A stretch of DNA of 64,000 nt from Anaeromyxobacter terrae (GTDB taxonomy: Bacteria; Myxococcota; Myxococcia; Myxococcales; Anaeromyxobacteraceae): positions 62,001-126,000 of the forward strand of contig NZ_JALCYY010000008.1 in assembly GCF_022690685.1 (NCBI RefSeq), read 5' to 3'. Positions 51,953 through 60,762 of the stretch are shown piece after piece (position 1 is the stretch's first letter; every line of letters begins with the position of its first letter). The translations under genes and the position numbers were made by a program. A model generated the notes under the pieces. That model searched no databases, had not been told where the DNA came from, and worked only from the letters and a program-made list of their open reading frames with translations.

Positions 51953-53879
51953 GCGACCTCTCCCGGCCGAGCCGGACCCCCAGGGAGAGCGCGAACGCCG
52001 GCAGGGCGCCGCGCCCTGCCGCGAGCACGCTCGCCTCCACGAACGGCACCCCGCCCCGTTGCGGCCAGCCCGCACCCACCGAGAGCCTCCCGGCCGGCGC
52101 CGCCCCGCCATCGCCCGGGCGCGACGACTCGAGGACGAGCCCCGCGCTGCCCGTGACCCAGGCCGCGAGCCCCCCGAGCTCGCGCCGCGCGCTCACGCCG
52201 GCGAGGAGCCCGCCGACGTTCGAGGCGATCGGATCCTGGCCGTCTCCCGTCGCGCGCCGGCGGCTCAGGCCCATCCACTCCGCCTCGACGCGCCAGGACA
52301 GCATCAGCCCGGCCGGCGCGAGCGCGGTGTCGCGCTCGAGCGCAAGGCCGGCCCGCGGTCCGAGCGCGTCTCCGCGCCCCGCCGCGACGCCGGCGGCGAG
52401 GATGAGCCCGTCCCGGCCGCGCGGCGGGACGAGCACGACGCTCCCGCGCGAGCGCACGCCCCCCGCCGTGAGCGCGAGCGCGTCCTCGCTCCGCGCCTCC
52501 ACCGCGGGCGGCAGGTAGCGCACGCGGTAGACGCCCTCGCCCTCCGGCGCGACCTCGAGGACCTTGCCCCGCGCGGCCGTGACGGCGGGCGCCGTGGCGA
52601 CCGGGTTCCCGTATCGGTCCTGCACGGTCACCCGGAGCGTCGCCTCGCGGAGGCCGTCCGCGACGACGACGCGCTCGTCGAGCCGCGCCACCGCGGGCGG
52701 GCCGGGCAGGAGCGGGAGGGCGCGCGAGCCGGAGAGCCCCTCCGCCTCGGCCCGGGCGGTGACGAGCACCTCGCGCCGGCTCCCGAACTTCTGCGGCACG
52801 ACGAGGCGCGCCTCGTGGACGCCGGGGGCGCGCTCGACCGGGCGGGACAGGGTTCCGCCCACGGCCCCGAGCGCGACCGCGCCGCCCTGGGTGGCGTTCC
52901 CCGCCGCGTCCACCACGCGCGCGGTGACGACCACCTCCGCCGAGTCCCCGCCGGCCACGAAGGCCTCGCGGTCGAAGGCGAGCGCCACCGCCGCCGGCCG
53001 GCCGGGCGACGCGCCCACCCGGACGATCGCCCTCGACGCGGGCGCCCCCGCGAGCCGCACCGCGAGCCGCTCCTCGCCCGCCGGACCGGGCGGCAGGGTC
53101 CAGAGCACCTCGTACGCGCCCGCCTCGCGCGGCGACACCGACACCGAGCCGCGCGACGGCTCGACCACCGGCACGTCACCGCGCCGCGCGGCGCCGTGGG
53201 GCGCGACGACGTACGCGACGACGCGCACCTGCTCCTGCCGGTCCGCCTGCACCGTCGCGCGATGCGCGACCGCGTGGACGAGCGGCGTCTCGGGGACGTG
53301 CAGGTCGATCGGCCTGAAGCCGTGATGCGCCTCGCGCACGCCGGGCGGCACGATCACCGGGATGACGGCGAGCCCGTCCTCACCGGCGACCTCGGGGCCG
53401 AAGGTGCGGTCGCCGATGCGCAGGGAGATGGTCTGGCCGGGGCTCGCGCGGACGCGCGCATCGCCCTGGCCGAGGAGGGGGAGCGCGATCCAGCCGTCGA
53501 GCGGGCCGGCGGCGCCGCGGGCGGTCGCGGCGATGATCGCGACCTGCGGGAAGCGCTCCGCGGGCGGACGGTAGCGCGCGGCGAACCCGCCGTTCGGGAG
53601 CCGGCGAACCCCGTCCACGCGCCCGGCGCTCGCGCTGACCGAGAGCTCCTCCACCTCCGGCGGCGCCCAGATCCGGAGCTCGGCGGAGCCGTCGCGCCCG
53701 AGCAGGAGGCGGCTCGGCTCGGCGCTGAACCGGAGCGCCCCGCCGCCCGCCGGGGTGCCTCCCTCCGCGACGCGAACGGCCCGCGCCGCGTGCGCGGGGG
53801 CAGCCGTCGCGAGCAGCACGCCCGCGACCACACAGAGGAGGGCGCGCAGCCCCGGCTCAGCGCGTCGCGGGAGGGCCAT
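51927..53879 (-). CDS. Envelope protein with Big-1/Ig-like repeats and C-terminal beta-rich part
   Basis: A 650-residue exported protein. The signal peptide is GLRALLCVVAGVLLATAAPAHAA at about 11-33. Then come beta-sandwich repeats: about 60-330 (not clearly recognised), and two intimin/invasin Big-1-like repeats at about 330-420 (AEVVVTARVVDAAGNATQGG) and 420-510 (ATLRVTVQDRYGNPVATAPA). The C-terminal 140 residues look like an outer-membrane-barrel-type region with alternating short strands (GLALERDTALAPAGLMLSWR, FALSLGVRLG). An adhesin or surface-exposed sensor is likely. The ATG at 53877-53879 is chosen for the signal. It overlaps both its neighbours and lies in an operon with three kinases. 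Confidence 0.8.
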   Translation of the reverse strand: MALPRRAEPGLRALLCVVAGVLLATAAPAHAARAVRVAEGGTPAGGGALRFSAEPSRLLLGRDGSAELRIWAPPEVEELSVSASAGRVDGVRRLPNGGFAARYRPPAERFPQVAIIAATARGAAGPLDGWIALPLLGQGDARVRASPGQTISLRIGDRTFGPEVAGEDGLAVIPVIVPPGVREAHHGFRPIDLHVPETPLVHAVAHRATVQADRQEQVRVVAYVVAPHGAARRGDVPVVEPSRGSVSVSPREAGAYEVLWTLPPGPAGEERLAVRLAGAPASRAIVRVGASPGRPAAVALAFDREAFVAGGDSAEVVVTARVVDAAGNATQGGAVALGAVGGTLSRPVERAPGVHEARLVVPQKFGSRREVLVTARAEAEGLSGSRALPLLPGPPAVARLDERVVVADGLREATLRVTVQDRYGNPVATAPAVTAARGKVLEVAPEGEGVYRVRYLPPAVEARSEDALALTAGGVRSRGSVVLVPPRGRDGLILAAGVAAGRGDALGPRAGLALERDTALAPAGLMLSWRVEAEWMGLSRRRATGDGQDPIASNVGGLLAGVSARRELGGLAAWVTGSAGLVLESSRPGDGGAAPAGRLSVGAGWPQRGGVPFVEASVLAAGRGALPAFALSLGVRLGRERSHGDDPDRR

Positions 53880-54261
53880 TCCAGTCGATCTCGACCGACT
53901 CGATCCCTTCCTCGGGTGGGCAGCGCGCCGCCTTCTCGGCCCGCGCGCCCTTGCGGCCGCGCTTCTCGGTCGCGGCGGGCTCGCGGCTCGTCCGGCAGCC
54001 GCGTTCCGCCTCGGCGCGGCGCGAGGCCACCTTCGCGAGCACGCCCGCGGTGACCTCCTCGGGCGCGCCCTCCGGCGCATGCCAGCGCGGCGGCGGCTCC
54101 TCCACGGGCGGCCCGCTCGGCGCGGGGGCCTTCGTCGCAGCCGGCGTCTCGGCCACGGCCGTCGCGGGCTCCACCGTCTCGGTGAGCCGCGCGACGCCCA
54201 CGACCATGCCGGCGAGGGTCGCGCCGGCGGCGAAGCCCGCCATCACCTTGAAGCCGCTCAT
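53857..54261 (-). CDS. Small membrane-anchored protein of the kinase operon, function unknown
   Basis: A 134-residue protein that I do not recognise. One hydrophobic helix at about residues 6-24 (VMAGFAAGATLAGMVVGVA) anchors it. Then there is a Pro/Ala/Glu-rich stretch (TAVAETPAATKAPAPSGPP), an Arg/Lys-rich part (TEKRGRKGARAEKAARCP) and a C-terminal EIDWNGPPATR end. Two Cys (RGCRTS and ARCPPEE) could form a disulfide outside. The ATG at 54259-54261 overlaps the stop of the upstream kinase (ATGA), and the stop lies 22 bp into the next gene, so it is clearly part of the operon. Confidence 0.7.
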   Translation of the reverse strand: MSGFKVMAGFAAGATLAGMVVGVARLTETVEPATAVAETPAATKAPAPSGPPVEEPPPRWHAPEGAPEEVTAGVLAKVASRRAEAERGCRTSREPAATEKRGRKGARAEKAARCPPEEGIESVEIDWNGPPATR

Positions 54262-54989
54262 CGCGCACCTCCGGCGCCGGGGGCGGGGACCCGCACGCAG
54301 AACTCGGTCACGGCCCAGGGCAAGCGGGCGGGATCCTCCTCCGGCACGAGGTACACCTGTCCGCCGTCCTGCGCCATCAGGCGGCGCGCGATGTGGAGGC
54401 CGAGCCCCGTTCCCTTGCCCGGAGCCTTCGTCGTGAAGCGGGCCTCGAACATGCGCGCGCGCGCGTCGGACGAGACGCCCACGCCCTCGTCCGAGACGCG
54501 GACCTCGACCGCGTGCGGGCCGTGCTCGAGGACGCGCACCTCGAGGCGCGCGCCGGGGGCGTCCTCGATCGCGTCGAGGGCGTTCGCGAGGAGGTTCGTC
54601 GCGGCGTGGACGAGGGCGGCGGGGCGGCCGAACCCCTCGAGCCTGCCGGGGCCGAGGCCGAGCGTGAAGCGCTGCCCGAGCGGCCGCACCCGGTGGGCGA
54701 GGAGCTCCACAGAGCGGCCCACCACCGGGCCGACCGCGAACGGCGCGGGCGGGGACGCCTCCGGCCGCAGGAGCTCCTCGTACCCGCTCACGATCTCGGC
54801 GATGCGCGCGAGCTGGCCCCGCAGCATCCGCCACTCCTCGACGGCGTCGAGCGCTCTCCCCAGGCTCCGCTCGAGCAGCGTCGCGGCGGCGTCGGCGCCC
54901 ATGAGCGGCTGCTTGAGCTCGTGCAGGAGCCCGGGCGCGAAGAGCTCCGCGTCGAGGCCCGCCAGCACGTCGTCCGTCCTGCGCGGCAT
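54258..54989 (-). CDS. Short soluble histidine kinase (HisKA-HATPase)
   Basis: A 243-residue kinase with only the two core domains: an N-terminal helix with LLHELKQPLM (His23, the phosphorylation site) followed by HATPase_c. N-box HAATNLLANALDAIEDA, G1 VSDEGVGVSSDA, F-box MFEARFTTKAPGKG and G2 GTGLGLHIARRLM are all present. There is no sensor domain, so it may be switched by partner proteins, such as the larger kinase 8 bp upstream or the small anchored protein just downstream. The ATG is at 54987-54989. Confidence 0.88.
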   Translation of the reverse strand: MPRRTDDVLAGLDAELFAPGLLHELKQPLMGADAAATLLERSLGRALDAVEEWRMLRGQLARIAEIVSGYEELLRPEASPPAPFAVGPVVGRSVELLAHRVRPLGQRFTLGLGPGRLEGFGRPAALVHAATNLLANALDAIEDAPGARLEVRVLEHGPHAVEVRVSDEGVGVSSDARARMFEARFTTKAPGKGTGLGLHIARRLMAQDGGQVYLVPEEDPARLPWAVTEFCVRVPAPGAGGAR

Positions 54990-54997
54990 CGGTCTCC

Positions 54998-56872
54998 CTA
55001 CGCCAGGTGAGCCGCCGTGGCGGCCGGGAGGAGGACGGTGACGGCGGCGCCGGCCCCCTCCTCGCTCTCGACGAGGATCTTCCCTCGATGCGCCTCGACG
55101 ATGCTGTGCGACACCGATAACCCGAGACCGACACGGCCCGCCTGGTCCTTCGTGGTGAAGAAGGGATCGAAGATCCGCTCGCGGAGGCCGGAGGGGATGC
55201 CCTTGCCCGTGTCCGCGACGCGCAGCCGGAGGGCGTCCCCGTCGATGGAGCCGAGCGAGACCTCGAGCGTGCCGCCCCGGGGCATGGCGTTGATCGCGTT
55301 CTCGACGAGGTGAGCGACCACCTGCTGGAGCTGGACGACGTCGCCCTGCGCGTCGGGGAGCGGCTCCTCGAAGCGGGCGCACACCGCGATGCCGGCCGCG
55401 CGCAGGCGATCCTCGTAGAGGTCGAGCGCGGCCCGGACCGGCCGCACGAGCGAGAACCGCTGGCCCAGCGCGGAGCGCTCCTGGTCGGCGAAGCTGCGCA
55501 GGTCCTCGATGACGCGCGCGACGCGCGCCGCCTGCTCCTGGGCGTTCGCGATGAGCTCGCCCTGCGGACTGGCCGGGCCGAGCTGCTTCCTCACGATGGC
55601 GAGGTACCCGGTGATGGCGGTCATCGGGTTGTTGAGCTCGTGGGCGATGCCCGCGCCGAGGGAGCCGAGCGCGGCGAGCCGGCGCGTGCGCAGGATCTGG
55701 TCCTGCGCGGCCTTGAGCTCGGCGGTGCGCTCCTCCACCCGCGCCTGCAGCTCGCGGTTCCAGCCGCGGATCTCCTCGTCGCGGCGCCGGATCTCGGCGG
55801 TCATCCGCCCGAAGGCGCGCCCGAGCTCGGCGATCTCGTCGCGGCCGCGGGCCTCGACCGGCGTGCCGTAGTCGCCCGCCGCGATCGCCGCCGCGGCGGA
55901 GGAGAGCCGCTGCACCGGACGGCTGACGCGCCGCGCGAGGAGCGAGCCGACCGAGAGCGCGAGCAGGATCGCGAGGCCCGCGATGGTGACGGTGTAGGCG
56001 CCGAGGTTCTCCGTCGCGGCGAAGGCGACGTTCATCGGCTGCGCCACGACCGCGCCCCAGCCGTACGTCTTCACCGGCGCGAAGGCGGCGAGCCAGCGCC
56101 GGCCGTCGGCGCGATGGACGAGCCGCGAGAGGGCGCCGGTCCTCGCGAACCCGACCTCGGGCAGCGCCTTCTCCTCTCCCGCGATGCGCCCGTCCGGCTC
56201 GCCGTGCGCGAGGAGCTCCCCGCGCCCGTCCACGAGGTAGGCGACGCCCGCGCCCTTGCGCGTGAGCTCGGCCACGCGGGTCGCGACGTCGGTGAGGACG
56301 ATCTCGGCAGCGAGGGTTCGATTCGGCTCGAGCCGCACCGCGACGGCGAGGCGCGGGACCCCGTCCGCCCCGCGGTACGGCTTCGAGAGCTCGAGCCGCC
56401 CGACCTCCGCGGGCGGGGCGGGCAGCCGCCGGGCGAACGAGTCGAGCGCGTCGTCGGTCACCTGGACGCGGCCGGCGAGGCGCGGGTCCTCGGGCCGCAC
56501 GGCGTCGGCGGGGGAGCGCGGGACCGCGACGAAGATGGGCCCGGCGACGGGCGCCTTGTCGTCGTCGACGATGGCGAGGATCGAGAGGAACGGCAGCTGC
56601 CGGTATTGCAGGCCGAGGATGTTGCGGAGCTCGGAGTGGGAGTAGACGTCGAGCGGCAGCACCGCGCTCGTGGAGAGCCGCAGGTTCTCGAGCGCTCCCG
56701 AGACGAACCGCTCGCTGAAGAGGGCCAGATCCTCGGCCGACTGCTCCTGCATGCGCCCGACGGTCCGCTGCAGCTCGTCCCGGCTCACCTTGTACGAGGC
56801 GATGCCGAGCAGGGCGACCGGGAGGACGCCCACGGCGAGGAGCAGGAGGCCGATCTTGGCGGCGAAACGCAT
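54998..56872 (-). CDS. Membrane sensor histidine kinase with dCache-like outside domain
   Basis: A 624-residue kinase. TM1 about 5-23, a periplasmic sensor domain about 30-285 of dCache type (GRVQVTDDALDSFARRLPAP, GAGVAYLVDGRGELLAHGEPDG), TM2 about 291-313, HAMP 314-366 (RPVQRLSSAAAAIAAGDYG), a coiled coil to about 398, HisKA with His411 in GAGIAHELNNPMTAITG and HATPase_c with VENAINAMPRGG, VADTGKGIPSGL, IFDPFFTTKDQ and GLGLSVSHSI. dCache domains bind small ligands from outside. The ATG at 56870-56872 follows a 319-bp divergent region to the phosphate operon. First gene of the five-gene operon; the short kinase starts 8 bp after its stop. Confidence 0.9.
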   Translation of the reverse strand: MRFAAKIGLLLLAVGVLPVALLGIASYKVSRDELQRTVGRMQEQSAEDLALFSERFVSGALENLRLSTSAVLPLDVYSHSELRNILGLQYRQLPFLSILAIVDDDKAPVAGPIFVAVPRSPADAVRPEDPRLAGRVQVTDDALDSFARRLPAPPAEVGRLELSKPYRGADGVPRLAVAVRLEPNRTLAAEIVLTDVATRVAELTRKGAGVAYLVDGRGELLAHGEPDGRIAGEEKALPEVGFARTGALSRLVHRADGRRWLAAFAPVKTYGWGAVVAQPMNVAFAATENLGAYTVTIAGLAILLALSVGSLLARRVSRPVQRLSSAAAAIAAGDYGTPVEARGRDEIAELGRAFGRMTAEIRRRDEEIRGWNRELQARVEERTAELKAAQDQILRTRRLAALGSLGAGIAHELNNPMTAITGYLAIVRKQLGPASPQGELIANAQEQAARVARVIEDLRSFADQERSALGQRFSLVRPVRAALDLYEDRLRAAGIAVCARFEEPLPDAQGDVVQLQQVVAHLVENAINAMPRGGTLEVSLGSIDGDALRLRVADTGKGIPSGLRERIFDPFFTTKDQAGRVGLGLSVSHSIVEAHRGKILVESEEGAGAAVTVLLPAATAAHLA

Positions 56873-57191
56873 GTACGGTGAGAGGCCTCCGGGTGAGCAC
56901 GCGCGCACCCGGGTCGGGAAACGCGAGGCGGACCGATCCTGTTCCGCCGATGTGCCCGCCCGGGAGCGGCAATATGGAAGGGCACCGTGCGAGCGAGCAA
57001 GCCTCAGGGTGGTGGAGCGCCCTACATGCTGCCATCCATCTACGGGAAAGCACTGAGTTTCCCGGATCAGTACGACCCCTTTCGGGGGATGATCTTTTGA
57101 GCGCAAAAGGCTCGCGGGGGCGCGGCTCCGTTGGACTGCCGTCCCAGGTCGGGTATGGTTCGCGCGCCTTGACGCACCCCGGAGCCCTTCC
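56873..57191. other. Divergent region between the kinase operon and the phosphate genes
   Basis: 319 bp with no gene. It holds three short inverted repeats near the phosphate side (57043-57109) and AT-richer spots. I see no clear -35/-10 pair on either strand. Confidence 0.5.
57043..57109 (+). promoter_or_regulatory. Three inverted repeats upstream of DUF47-PiT
   Basis: CGGGAAA/TTTCCCG at 57043-57064 with an 8-nt loop, CCCC-TTTC-GGGG at about 57076-57087 followed by GGATGATCTTTT (terminator-like), and CTTTTG/CAAAAG at 57094-57109. All lie 80-150 bp before the DUF47 start. They may be operators or a transcript leader that folds. Confidence 0.45.
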
Positions 57192-57827
57192 ATGACCCTG
57201 CTCGAGAAGCTCATGCCGAAGTCGGACGACTTCTTCTCCGACTTCGAGGCTCAGGCCGCCACCGTCGTCGAGGGCGCGAAGCTCCTGAAGGCCCTCCTCG
57301 ACGACTTCACCGACGTGCCGGCCAAGGTCCAGGCGATCAAGGACGTCGAGCACCGCGCGGACGACATCACCCACCGCGCCTTCGCCCGGCTTCACACGCA
57401 GTTCATCACGCCCTTCGATCGCGCCGAGATCCACCGGCTCCTGTCGCGCATCGACGACGTGCTCGATCTGGCGGACGCCGCGGCGGAGCGGCTCGGGCTC
57501 TACGACCTCGACCAGGTGCTCCCCGACGCGCGCGACCTCGCCGCCGTGCTCGTCGCGCAGTCGGAGAAGATGCGCGAGGCGGTGGCGGGCCTGCGGGACA
57601 TGAAGAAGAACCCCGGCAGGATCCTCGAGGCGTGCAAGGAGATGAACGTCCTCGAGAACCAGGCCGACACGCTCACGCGCCGCACCATGGCGAAGCTCTT
57701 CAAGCGCGGCAACGACCCGCTCACGGTCCTCAAGTGGAAGGAGATCATCGATCTCATCGAGACCGCGACGGACCGGGCCGAGGACGTCGCGAACGTGATC
57801 GAGGGCGTCGTCCTCGAGCACGCCTAG
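57192..57827 (+). CDS. DUF47 family PhoU-like phosphate-transport regulator
   Basis: A 211-residue all-helical protein of the DUF47 (PhoU-like) family. Characteristic stretches are DFTDVPAKVQAIKDVEHRAD, THRAFARLHTQFITPFDRAE and LSRIDDVLDLADAAAERLG, with metal-binding-type acidic/His residues (EHRADDITH). Members bind PiT-type phosphate transporters and control their use. It lies 30 bp upstream of the PiT gene on the same strand, a standard pair. The ATG at 57192 is preceded by CGGAGCC as a possible ribosome-binding site. Confidence 0.93.
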   Translation: MTLLEKLMPKSDDFFSDFEAQAATVVEGAKLLKALLDDFTDVPAKVQAIKDVEHRADDITHRAFARLHTQFITPFDRAEIHRLLSRIDDVLDLADAAAERLGLYDLDQVLPDARDLAAVLVAQSEKMREAVAGLRDMKKNPGRILEACKEMNVLENQADTLTRRTMAKLFKRGNDPLTVLKWKEIIDLIETATDRAEDVANVIEGVVLEHA

Positions 57828-57857
57828 CGCAGAACGCCTCCCGATCAGCCCTCCTCC

Positions 57858-58919
57858 ATGCTCCTCCCCATCGTCGTCGGGCTCATCCTCGTCGCCCTCG
57901 CGTTCGACTTCCTCAACGGCTTCCACGACGCGGCGAACTCGATCGCGACCGTCGTCTCGACGCGCGTGCTCTCGCCGCTGTGGGCGGTGGCATGGGCCGC
58001 GTTCTTCAACTTCATCTCCGCCGCGCCCGTGCTGTGGGGCGTGGAGCTGAAGGTCGCCGCCACGATGGGCAAGGGCATCGTGCAGTTCGACCTGCTGCGC
58101 GCGCACGGCACGCCGCTCGTCCTCACCGTGATCTTCTCCGCGCTGATGGGCGCCATCGTCTGGAACCTCCTCACCTGGTGGTGGGGGCTCCCGTCCTCCT
58201 CCTCCCACGCGCTGGCGGGCGGCATGATCGGCGCCGCCCTTCCGCCGCTCGGCTTCTCCGGCCTCATCGGCTCGGGCATCGCCAAGATCGCCGCGTTCAT
58301 CGTGCTGTCGCCGCTCATCGGCATGGTGCTCGGCTCGACGATGATGGTCCTCACCGCCTGGGTGGTGCGGAGGAAGACGCCCGCGCGCGTCGACGCCCTG
58401 TTCCGGCGGCTGCAGCTCGTGTCGGCCGGAATCTTCAGCTACAGCCACGGCACGAACGACGCCCAGAAGGTCATGGGCATCATCTCGGTCATCCTCTACG
58501 GCACGATCTGGGCGGATCGCGTCTCCACCGCGGACGTGGCGGCCAAGTTCCCGGTGCCGTTCTGGGTCGTGCTCTCCTGCCACGGAGCCATCGCGCTCGG
58601 CACGATGTTCGGCGGCTGGCGCATCGTGCGGACGATGGGCCACAACCTGACGAAGCTCCAGCCCATCGGCGGCTTCTGCGCCGAGACGGGCGGCGGCGTC
58701 ACCATCCTCGCGCTCGCCCACTACGGCATCCCGGTCTCGACGACGCACACCATCACCGGCGCGATCGTCGGGGTGGGCTCGACGAAGGGCACGCGGGCGG
58801 TGCGCTGGGGCGTCGCCGGGCGGATCGTGTGGGCCTGGATCCTGACCATCCCGGCCGCGGCGCTCGTGGCGACGATCGTCTTCTTCGTGACCCACGCGAT
58901 CGTCAGGGCGCTGACCTGA
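57858..58919 (+). CDS. pit: PiT-family inorganic phosphate transporter
   Basis: A 353-residue secondary transporter that imports phosphate (metal-phosphate) with protons in the inner membrane. The duplicated family signature is present: FDFLNGFHDAANSIATVVST (near residue 20) and FSYSHGTNDAQKVMGIISV (near 195), plus STTHTITGAIVGVG near 295. About ten hydrophobic segments are visible. It is shorter than E. coli PitA and lacks the long middle loop. Downstream of DUF47 by 30 bp, as usual for low-affinity phosphate systems. Confidence 0.95.
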   Translation: MLLPIVVGLILVALAFDFLNGFHDAANSIATVVSTRVLSPLWAVAWAAFFNFISAAPVLWGVELKVAATMGKGIVQFDLLRAHGTPLVLTVIFSALMGAIVWNLLTWWWGLPSSSSHALAGGMIGAALPPLGFSGLIGSGIAKIAAFIVLSPLIGMVLGSTMMVLTAWVVRRKTPARVDALFRRLQLVSAGIFSYSHGTNDAQKVMGIISVILYGTIWADRVSTADVAAKFPVPFWVVLSCHGAIALGTMFGGWRIVRTMGHNLTKLQPIGGFCAETGGGVTILALAHYGIPVSTTHTITGAIVGVGSTKGTRAVRWGVAGRIVWAWILTIPAAALVATIVFFVTHAIVRALT

Positions 58920-58931
58920 CGGGACGATCCA

Positions 58932-58960
58932 GCGGGGGCTGCGCCCGGCTTCTCGCCGGG
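58932..58960. terminator. Hairpins between pit and rlmN; reverse copy of the GC-rich repeat
   Basis: CCCGGC-TTCTC-GCCGGG (58944-58960) after a GGGGGC tract. The piece GGGGGCTGCGCCC followed by CGCCGGGTC matches the end of the repeat at 37251-37308 read in reverse. It lies between convergent genes and may end transcription from both. Confidence 0.4.
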
Positions 58961-58968
58961 TCCCGGCG

Positions 58969-59997
58969 TCAGGAGCCGCGCGCCCGCGAGGCGAGCATGC
59001 CGCACGCAGCGTGCTCGTCCTGCCCGCCCGAGTAGCGCCGCACGATGGGCTGCCCCGGCAGCGCGCGTCCGAGCGCGTCCCGGAACGCGCTCCACTCCGC
59101 CTCGTCGGGCGGGCGGTAGCGACCGCTCGCGTCGTTCACGGCGATGGGGTTCAGCCGTACGGGGATCCCGGCGAGGAGCTGTCCGAGGGCGGCGGCGTCC
59201 TCCTCGCCCGTGTTCACCCCGGAGATCATGACGTACTCGAGCGTGACCCGGCCGCGCCTCGCGGCGTGCTCGCGGATCGCGTCGACGAGCTCCTCGAGCG
59301 GGAACCCCTGCTCGATCGGCATGAGCGCGCGGCGCTTCCAGGGGATCGCGGCGTTGAGCGAGACGCACAGCCGGAACTTGTGCCCCTCCGCCGTGTAGCG
59401 GCGGATCATGGGCACCACCCCGGCGGTGGAGATGGAGATGCGCCGCGCGTCGATGCGGCCGCCCGCCGGATCGCAGAGCGTGTAGGCCGCGTCGAGCACC
59501 GCGTCGTAGTTGAGGAACGGCTCCCCCTGGCCCATGAAGACGACGCCGGTGACGGGCCGCGCCGCGTCCGCGCGGACGTGGAGGAGCTGCGCGACGATCT
59601 CCCAGGCGCGCAGCGATCGCGTGAGCCCCAGGGTGCCGGTGGCGCAGAAGGCGCAGGCGAGGGCGCAGCCGGCCTGCGAAGAGAGGCAGACCGTGTGGTG
59701 CGTGTCGAAGAGCGGGATGCGCACCGCCTCGACGCGCGCCCCGTCCGGCAGCTCGAAGAGGTAACGGCGGAAGCCGTCCTTCGCGTCGACGGTCGTGACG
59801 CGGCGCAGCTCGCCAGGCGTGGCGAGCGCCTCGACCCGATCGAGCACCTCGCGGCGGACGTTGCGCGCCGCGCGGAGCGGCGCGCCCCGCCCGATCACGG
59901 CGCCGAGGATGCGGCGGGCGTCGTCGAGGGCGATGCCGGTCCGCTTCGCGAGCGCGCGGCTGTCCTGCCCGAGGAGGTGGAGCACGCGGCGCACCAT
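58969..59997 (-). CDS. rlmN: 23S rRNA (adenine(2503)-C(2))-methyltransferase
   Basis: RlmN (342 residues) is a radical-SAM enzyme that methylates A2503 of 23S rRNA and some tRNAs, helping accuracy of translation. The cluster motif is [11 protein letters not shown] (CxxxCxxC near residue 109). [28 protein letters not shown] and [16 protein letters not shown] are typical. The C-terminal HAACGML holds the second active-site Cys that carries the methyl group, and the first part has the family loop with [10 protein letters not shown]. Length is normal. The ATG is at 59995-59997. Confidence 0.95.
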   Translation of the reverse strand: MVRRVLHLLGQDSRALAKRTGIALDDARRILGAVIGRGAPLRAARNVRREVLDRVEALATPGELRRVTTVDAKDGFRRYLFELPDGARVEAVRIPLFDTHHTVCLSSQAGCALACAFCATGTLGLTRSLRAWEIVAQLLHVRADAARPVTGVVFMGQGEPFLNYDAVLDAAYTLCDPAGGRIDARRISISTAGVVPMIRRYTAEGHKFRLCVSLNAAIPWKRRALMPIEQGFPLEELVDAIREHAARRGRVTLEYVMISGVNTGEEDAAALGQLLAGIPVRLNPIAVNDASGRYRPPDEAEWSAFRDALGRALPGQPIVRRYSGGQDEHAACGMLASRARGS

Positions 59998-60066
59998 AGC
60001 CCAACTCCCACCCGGCGCGAGCCATCGCCCGGGCGAGTGGTCACCCCCTCGGCGGCTCGAGCGCGG

Positions 60067-60651
60067 TCATCGCCGGACGCGGCGGACCCGGCGCCACGCG
60101 CCCGGCGCGCGGCTCACGAAGGCGTTCCCCTCCAGCGCGAAGCGCCACGGCCGCTCCGCCCAGGGGCCGGCGTAGTCGACGTTCACGCGGCGGGCGGCGA
60201 TGATCGGCTCGGCGGGGGGCGGCGCGTCGAGCACGAACAGATCGTCGCCGGTGAGCTCGCGGCCGTTGTCGTGCTCGCGCCGGATGGCGAGCGCGCGGCA
60301 GAGGTTGCCCGGGCCGCGCGTCGAGTGGAGGCAGCCCTCGACCGGCTCGCCCGCGCGGAGCAGCACCGCGGAGGGGAACCCCTCTCCGCCGGTGACCACG
60401 TTCATGCAGTGGCTCGTGCCGTAGATGAGATAGACGTAGGCGACGCCGGGTGGCCCGAACATGATGGCCGCCCGGCGGGTCGGGCCGAAGCGTGCGTGCG
60501 AGGCCCGATCGTCCGGGCCGTGATACGCCTCGGTCTCCACGATGCGCGCGGCGCGGCGCACGCCCCCGTCGCAGTGGACGAGCACCTTTCCGAGCAGGTC
60601 GCGCGCCACCTCGCGCGTGTCGCGGGCGTAGAACTCCCGGGCGAGCTTCAT
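60067..60651 (-). CDS. 3-methyladenine DNA glycosylase (AAG/Mpg type)
   Basis: A 194-residue DNA repair enzyme of the eukaryotic-type alkyladenine glycosylase family, which removes 3-methyladenine and related bases. Motifs: [34 protein letters not shown] (the catalytic Glu and the conserved Tyr/His), [22 protein letters not shown] and [19 protein letters not shown]. Length is right for the small bacterial form. ATG at 60649-60651. It has 69 bp to rlmN, on the same strand. Confidence 0.93.
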   Translation of the reverse strand: MKLAREFYARDTREVARDLLGKVLVHCDGGVRRAARIVETEAYHGPDDRASHARFGPTRRAAIMFGPPGVAYVYLIYGTSHCMNVVTGGEGFPSAVLLRAGEPVEGCLHSTRGPGNLCRALAIRREHDNGRELTGDDLFVLDAPPPAEPIIAARRVNVDYAGPWAERPWRFALEGNAFVSRAPGAWRRVRRVRR

Positions 60652-60762
60652 TCAGGACCGCCGACGGTACCAGCCCGGGGCCGGCCGGCGTCAAGCGCCC
60701 CCCGCGGATACGCAGTTTCCCGGGGACGGTCCGCGCGCCGCGCGTTACGCTCCGTCCTCCCC

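Noticed and set aside
54258-58895. A minus-strand open frame of more than 1500 codons across the phosphate genes
   Set aside because: Only the last 243 residues look like protein (kinase); the rest is Arg/Ala-rich antisense of the pit and kinase genes and arises from high GC.
59011-60762. Plus-strand open frame antisense to rlmN and the glycosylase
   Set aside because: Its translation is Arg/Val/Ala-rich without conserved motifs, while rlmN and the glycosylase have full family motifs on the other strand. Only the part from 60763 on is real.
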